A stretch of DNA of 6,229 nucleotides from Bacteroidales bacterium (GTDB taxonomy: Bacteria; Bacteroidota; Bacteroidia; Bacteroidales; ML635J-15), in assembly GCA_028696755.1 (NCBI GenBank), contig JAQVGK010000219.1, forward strand, positions 1 through 6,229. Reading direction: 5' to 3'. A program made the position numbers and the translations under genes. How positions within the stretch are numbered: the stretch's first letter is position 1; the number at the start of each line of letters is the position of its first letter. Below are positions 5,442 to 6,229 of this stretch, in pieces. The notes under the pieces were generated by a model. That model saw only the letters and a list, made by a program, of their open reading frames with translations. It was not told the origin of the DNA and made no database searches.

Positions 5442-5891
5442 ATGAAAAAAATCTTATTATTACTTTGCATAATGATAACTTTCGTAAATAGTGAAGAATT
5501 ATATGCAAAAACTCCTGAAATTGACACTTGTTTAGTAGGAACTTGGAGTGGTTCTGAAAAAGATGATCAAATAATTGGTATGCAAAAAAGTTGGATTCAA
5601 TATAGATACCCAGATGGTAAATTAGTGACAATATTCACTACCACGTATTTAGAAACAGTAGATATTGAGACTGAAATTGGTAAATGGTGGACAAAGAATG
5701 GGAAATTTTATGAAAAGCGCGATGGCACAAGAAAGCCCGATGTATATACGTATGAAGTGATTAATTATCATCGTGTCATTTTTAGAGCATTCAATTTGTC
5801 GACTCCATTTGAGAATGAAAATTACCAATTTATGGACACCAGAGTTGAAGATGATAAAACGACAGAAACTATCAACATAACAAAAAAATAA
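5442..5891 (+). CDS. Small exported lipocalin-like protein of unknown function
   Basis: The 149-residue reading starts at the second ATG. An in-frame ATG nine bases earlier (5433) would add MPI. I prefer 5442 because MKKILLLLCIM is the normal beginning of a signal peptide, and because the 17 bases around it (CCAATTATGAAAAAAAT) are identical to the start of the T9SS gene at 3848. The signal peptide ends at about LYA|K (A22). The mature part opens with CLVGTWSGSEKDD (30-42), followed by alternating strands and GKWWTKNGKFYEK at 80-92. The GTWSG opening and the 'W, short turn, G-K-F-Y' step recall small lipocalin-like beta-barrel proteins, but no defined family is recognised. It lies 38 bases after the previous gene and may share its transcript. 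Confidence 0.85.
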   Translation: MKKILLLLCIMITFVNSEELYAKTPEIDTCLVGTWSGSEKDDQIIGMQKSWIQYRYPDGKLVTIFTTTYLETVDIETEIGKWWTKNGKFYEKRDGTRKPDVYTYEVINYHRVIFRAFNLSTPFENENYQFMDTRVEDDKTTETINITKK

Positions 5892-5989
5892 TGACGTTTA
5901 ACACCAAACCATGTTAACTTACGGGGTAACATTCGCTTAAAATCGTCCGTTATGCGAATTAAAACGTAATAATAAATGACTATAAATCA
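5892..5989. repeat. Intergenic region with nested short inverted repeats
   Basis: This 98-base gap holds three short inverted repeats. ATGTTA (5911-5916) pairs with TAACAT (5927-5932) around a 10-base loop. ATTCGC (5931-5936) pairs with GCGAAT (5954-5959). ACGTTT (5894-5899) pairs with AAACGT (5962-5967) as an outer frame. The first two share bases and exclude each other. No T-run follows, so terminator function is uncertain. GTTTAAC at 5896-5902 and GTTATGC at 5949-5955 superficially resemble the two cores of a short attC site, but no convincing stem joins them. Confidence 0.35.
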
Positions 5990-6229
5990 ATGATTAAACT
6001 AAAAAAGATCTTACTAAAAAGTATCATATTGCTAATTTTTACTTTGACTGTTTTTCAAAATGCTTTGGCATGCAGTGGATATAAAATTACAATTGATAAT
6101 AGAACTTTTTTTGGAAGTAATCACGATTCGTGGTTTACAACACCTCATATTTGGTTTGAATCTGCAACGATTGATAAATACGGTGCCGCATTTACAGGAG
6201 CGAGATATGACGGAGACAATGGTTATGCC
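5990..6229 (+). CDS. Probable exported Ntn-type amide hydrolase, N-terminal cysteine (3' end cut off)
   Basis: The frame is open from ATG 5990 to the window edge, giving 80 codons. The signal peptide covers residues 1-27 (KLKKILLKS, then a hydrophobic core at 11-22) and ends in a textbook A25-L26-A27|C28 site, so cleavage would expose C28 as the first mature residue. The sequence CSGYKITIDNRTFFGSNHDSW (28-48) has the layout of cysteine N-terminal-nucleophile hydrolases (choloylglycine hydrolase, penicillin acylase and C45-like families): the free Cys, a strand pair, then G-x-N-x-D. A lipobox reading is less likely because position -3 is Ala. The exact family and substrate cannot be told from the fragment. 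It starts 98 bases after the preceding gene. Confidence 0.7.
   Translation, partial: MIKLKKILLKSIILLIFTLTVFQNALACSGYKITIDNRTFFGSNHDSWFTTPHIWFESATIDKYGAAFTGARYDGDNGYA

Noticed and set aside
5896..5955. Confident fourth attC-like site closing a 3.5-kb cassette
   Set aside because: Only the core-like ends fit. The stem is weak, the loop modules are missing, and the unit would hold five complete genes, unlike the single-gene units to the left.

Overview
The window reads as an AT-rich genome of the phylum Bacteroidota, most likely a flavobacterium-like or cytophaga-like organism. The evidence is a C-terminal type IX secretion (T9SS) sorting domain on one protein, Bacteroidota-style signal peptides ending in FG|Q or LA|Q, a lipoprotein with acidic residues right after its cysteine, no Shine-Dalgarno sequences before the starts, and a promoter resembling the TTTG / TAnnTTTG consensus. 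All genes are on the + strand. No integrase, transposase, rRNA or tRNA is present.

Left part (1-2430): two single-gene units are bounded by three related imperfect palindromes at 1-128, 1132-1311 and 2296-2430. The palindromes look like long integron attC recombination sites. Each ends in GTT plus a variable tail, and the two complete ones start with a variable head plus AAC. In both complete units the head of the closing palindrome is a 9/9 reverse complement of the sequence that begins the same unit (GTTAGCACC at 120 with GGTGCTAAC at 1132; GTTGTAGGG at 1303 with CCCTACAAC at 2296). That is the relation expected of cassettes that were once circles. Almost every stem mismatch is A opposite C on the top strand, so it becomes a G.T wobble on the bottom strand; this fits recognition of a folded bottom strand. 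Cassette 1 carries a CDF zinc/cation exporter with an H-D-H-D metal site. Cassette 2 carries an exported protein of unknown function.

Middle part (2431-3840): a lipoprotein of the polysaccharide-lyase/heparin-lyase-like jelly-roll type starts 11 bases after the third site. It is followed by a typical atypical-2-Cys thiol peroxidase (tpx) with its own likely promoter and a strong hairpin after it. The GC content here, sampled by hand, is about 42-50 %, against about 27-35 % in the cassettes. No matching closing site was found for a third cassette, so this stretch may be resident chromosome.

Right part (3840-6229): a run of exported proteins. A T9SS-targeted protein overlaps by four bases a small exported protein of unknown function. 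Next come a small exported lipocalin-like protein and the 5' end of a probable N-terminal-cysteine (Ntn) amide hydrolase cut by the window edge. The 98-base gap before the last gene holds several short inverted repeats.

The main point of interest is the attC-like cassette organisation in a Bacteroidota background. The rest is ordinary accessory gene content.
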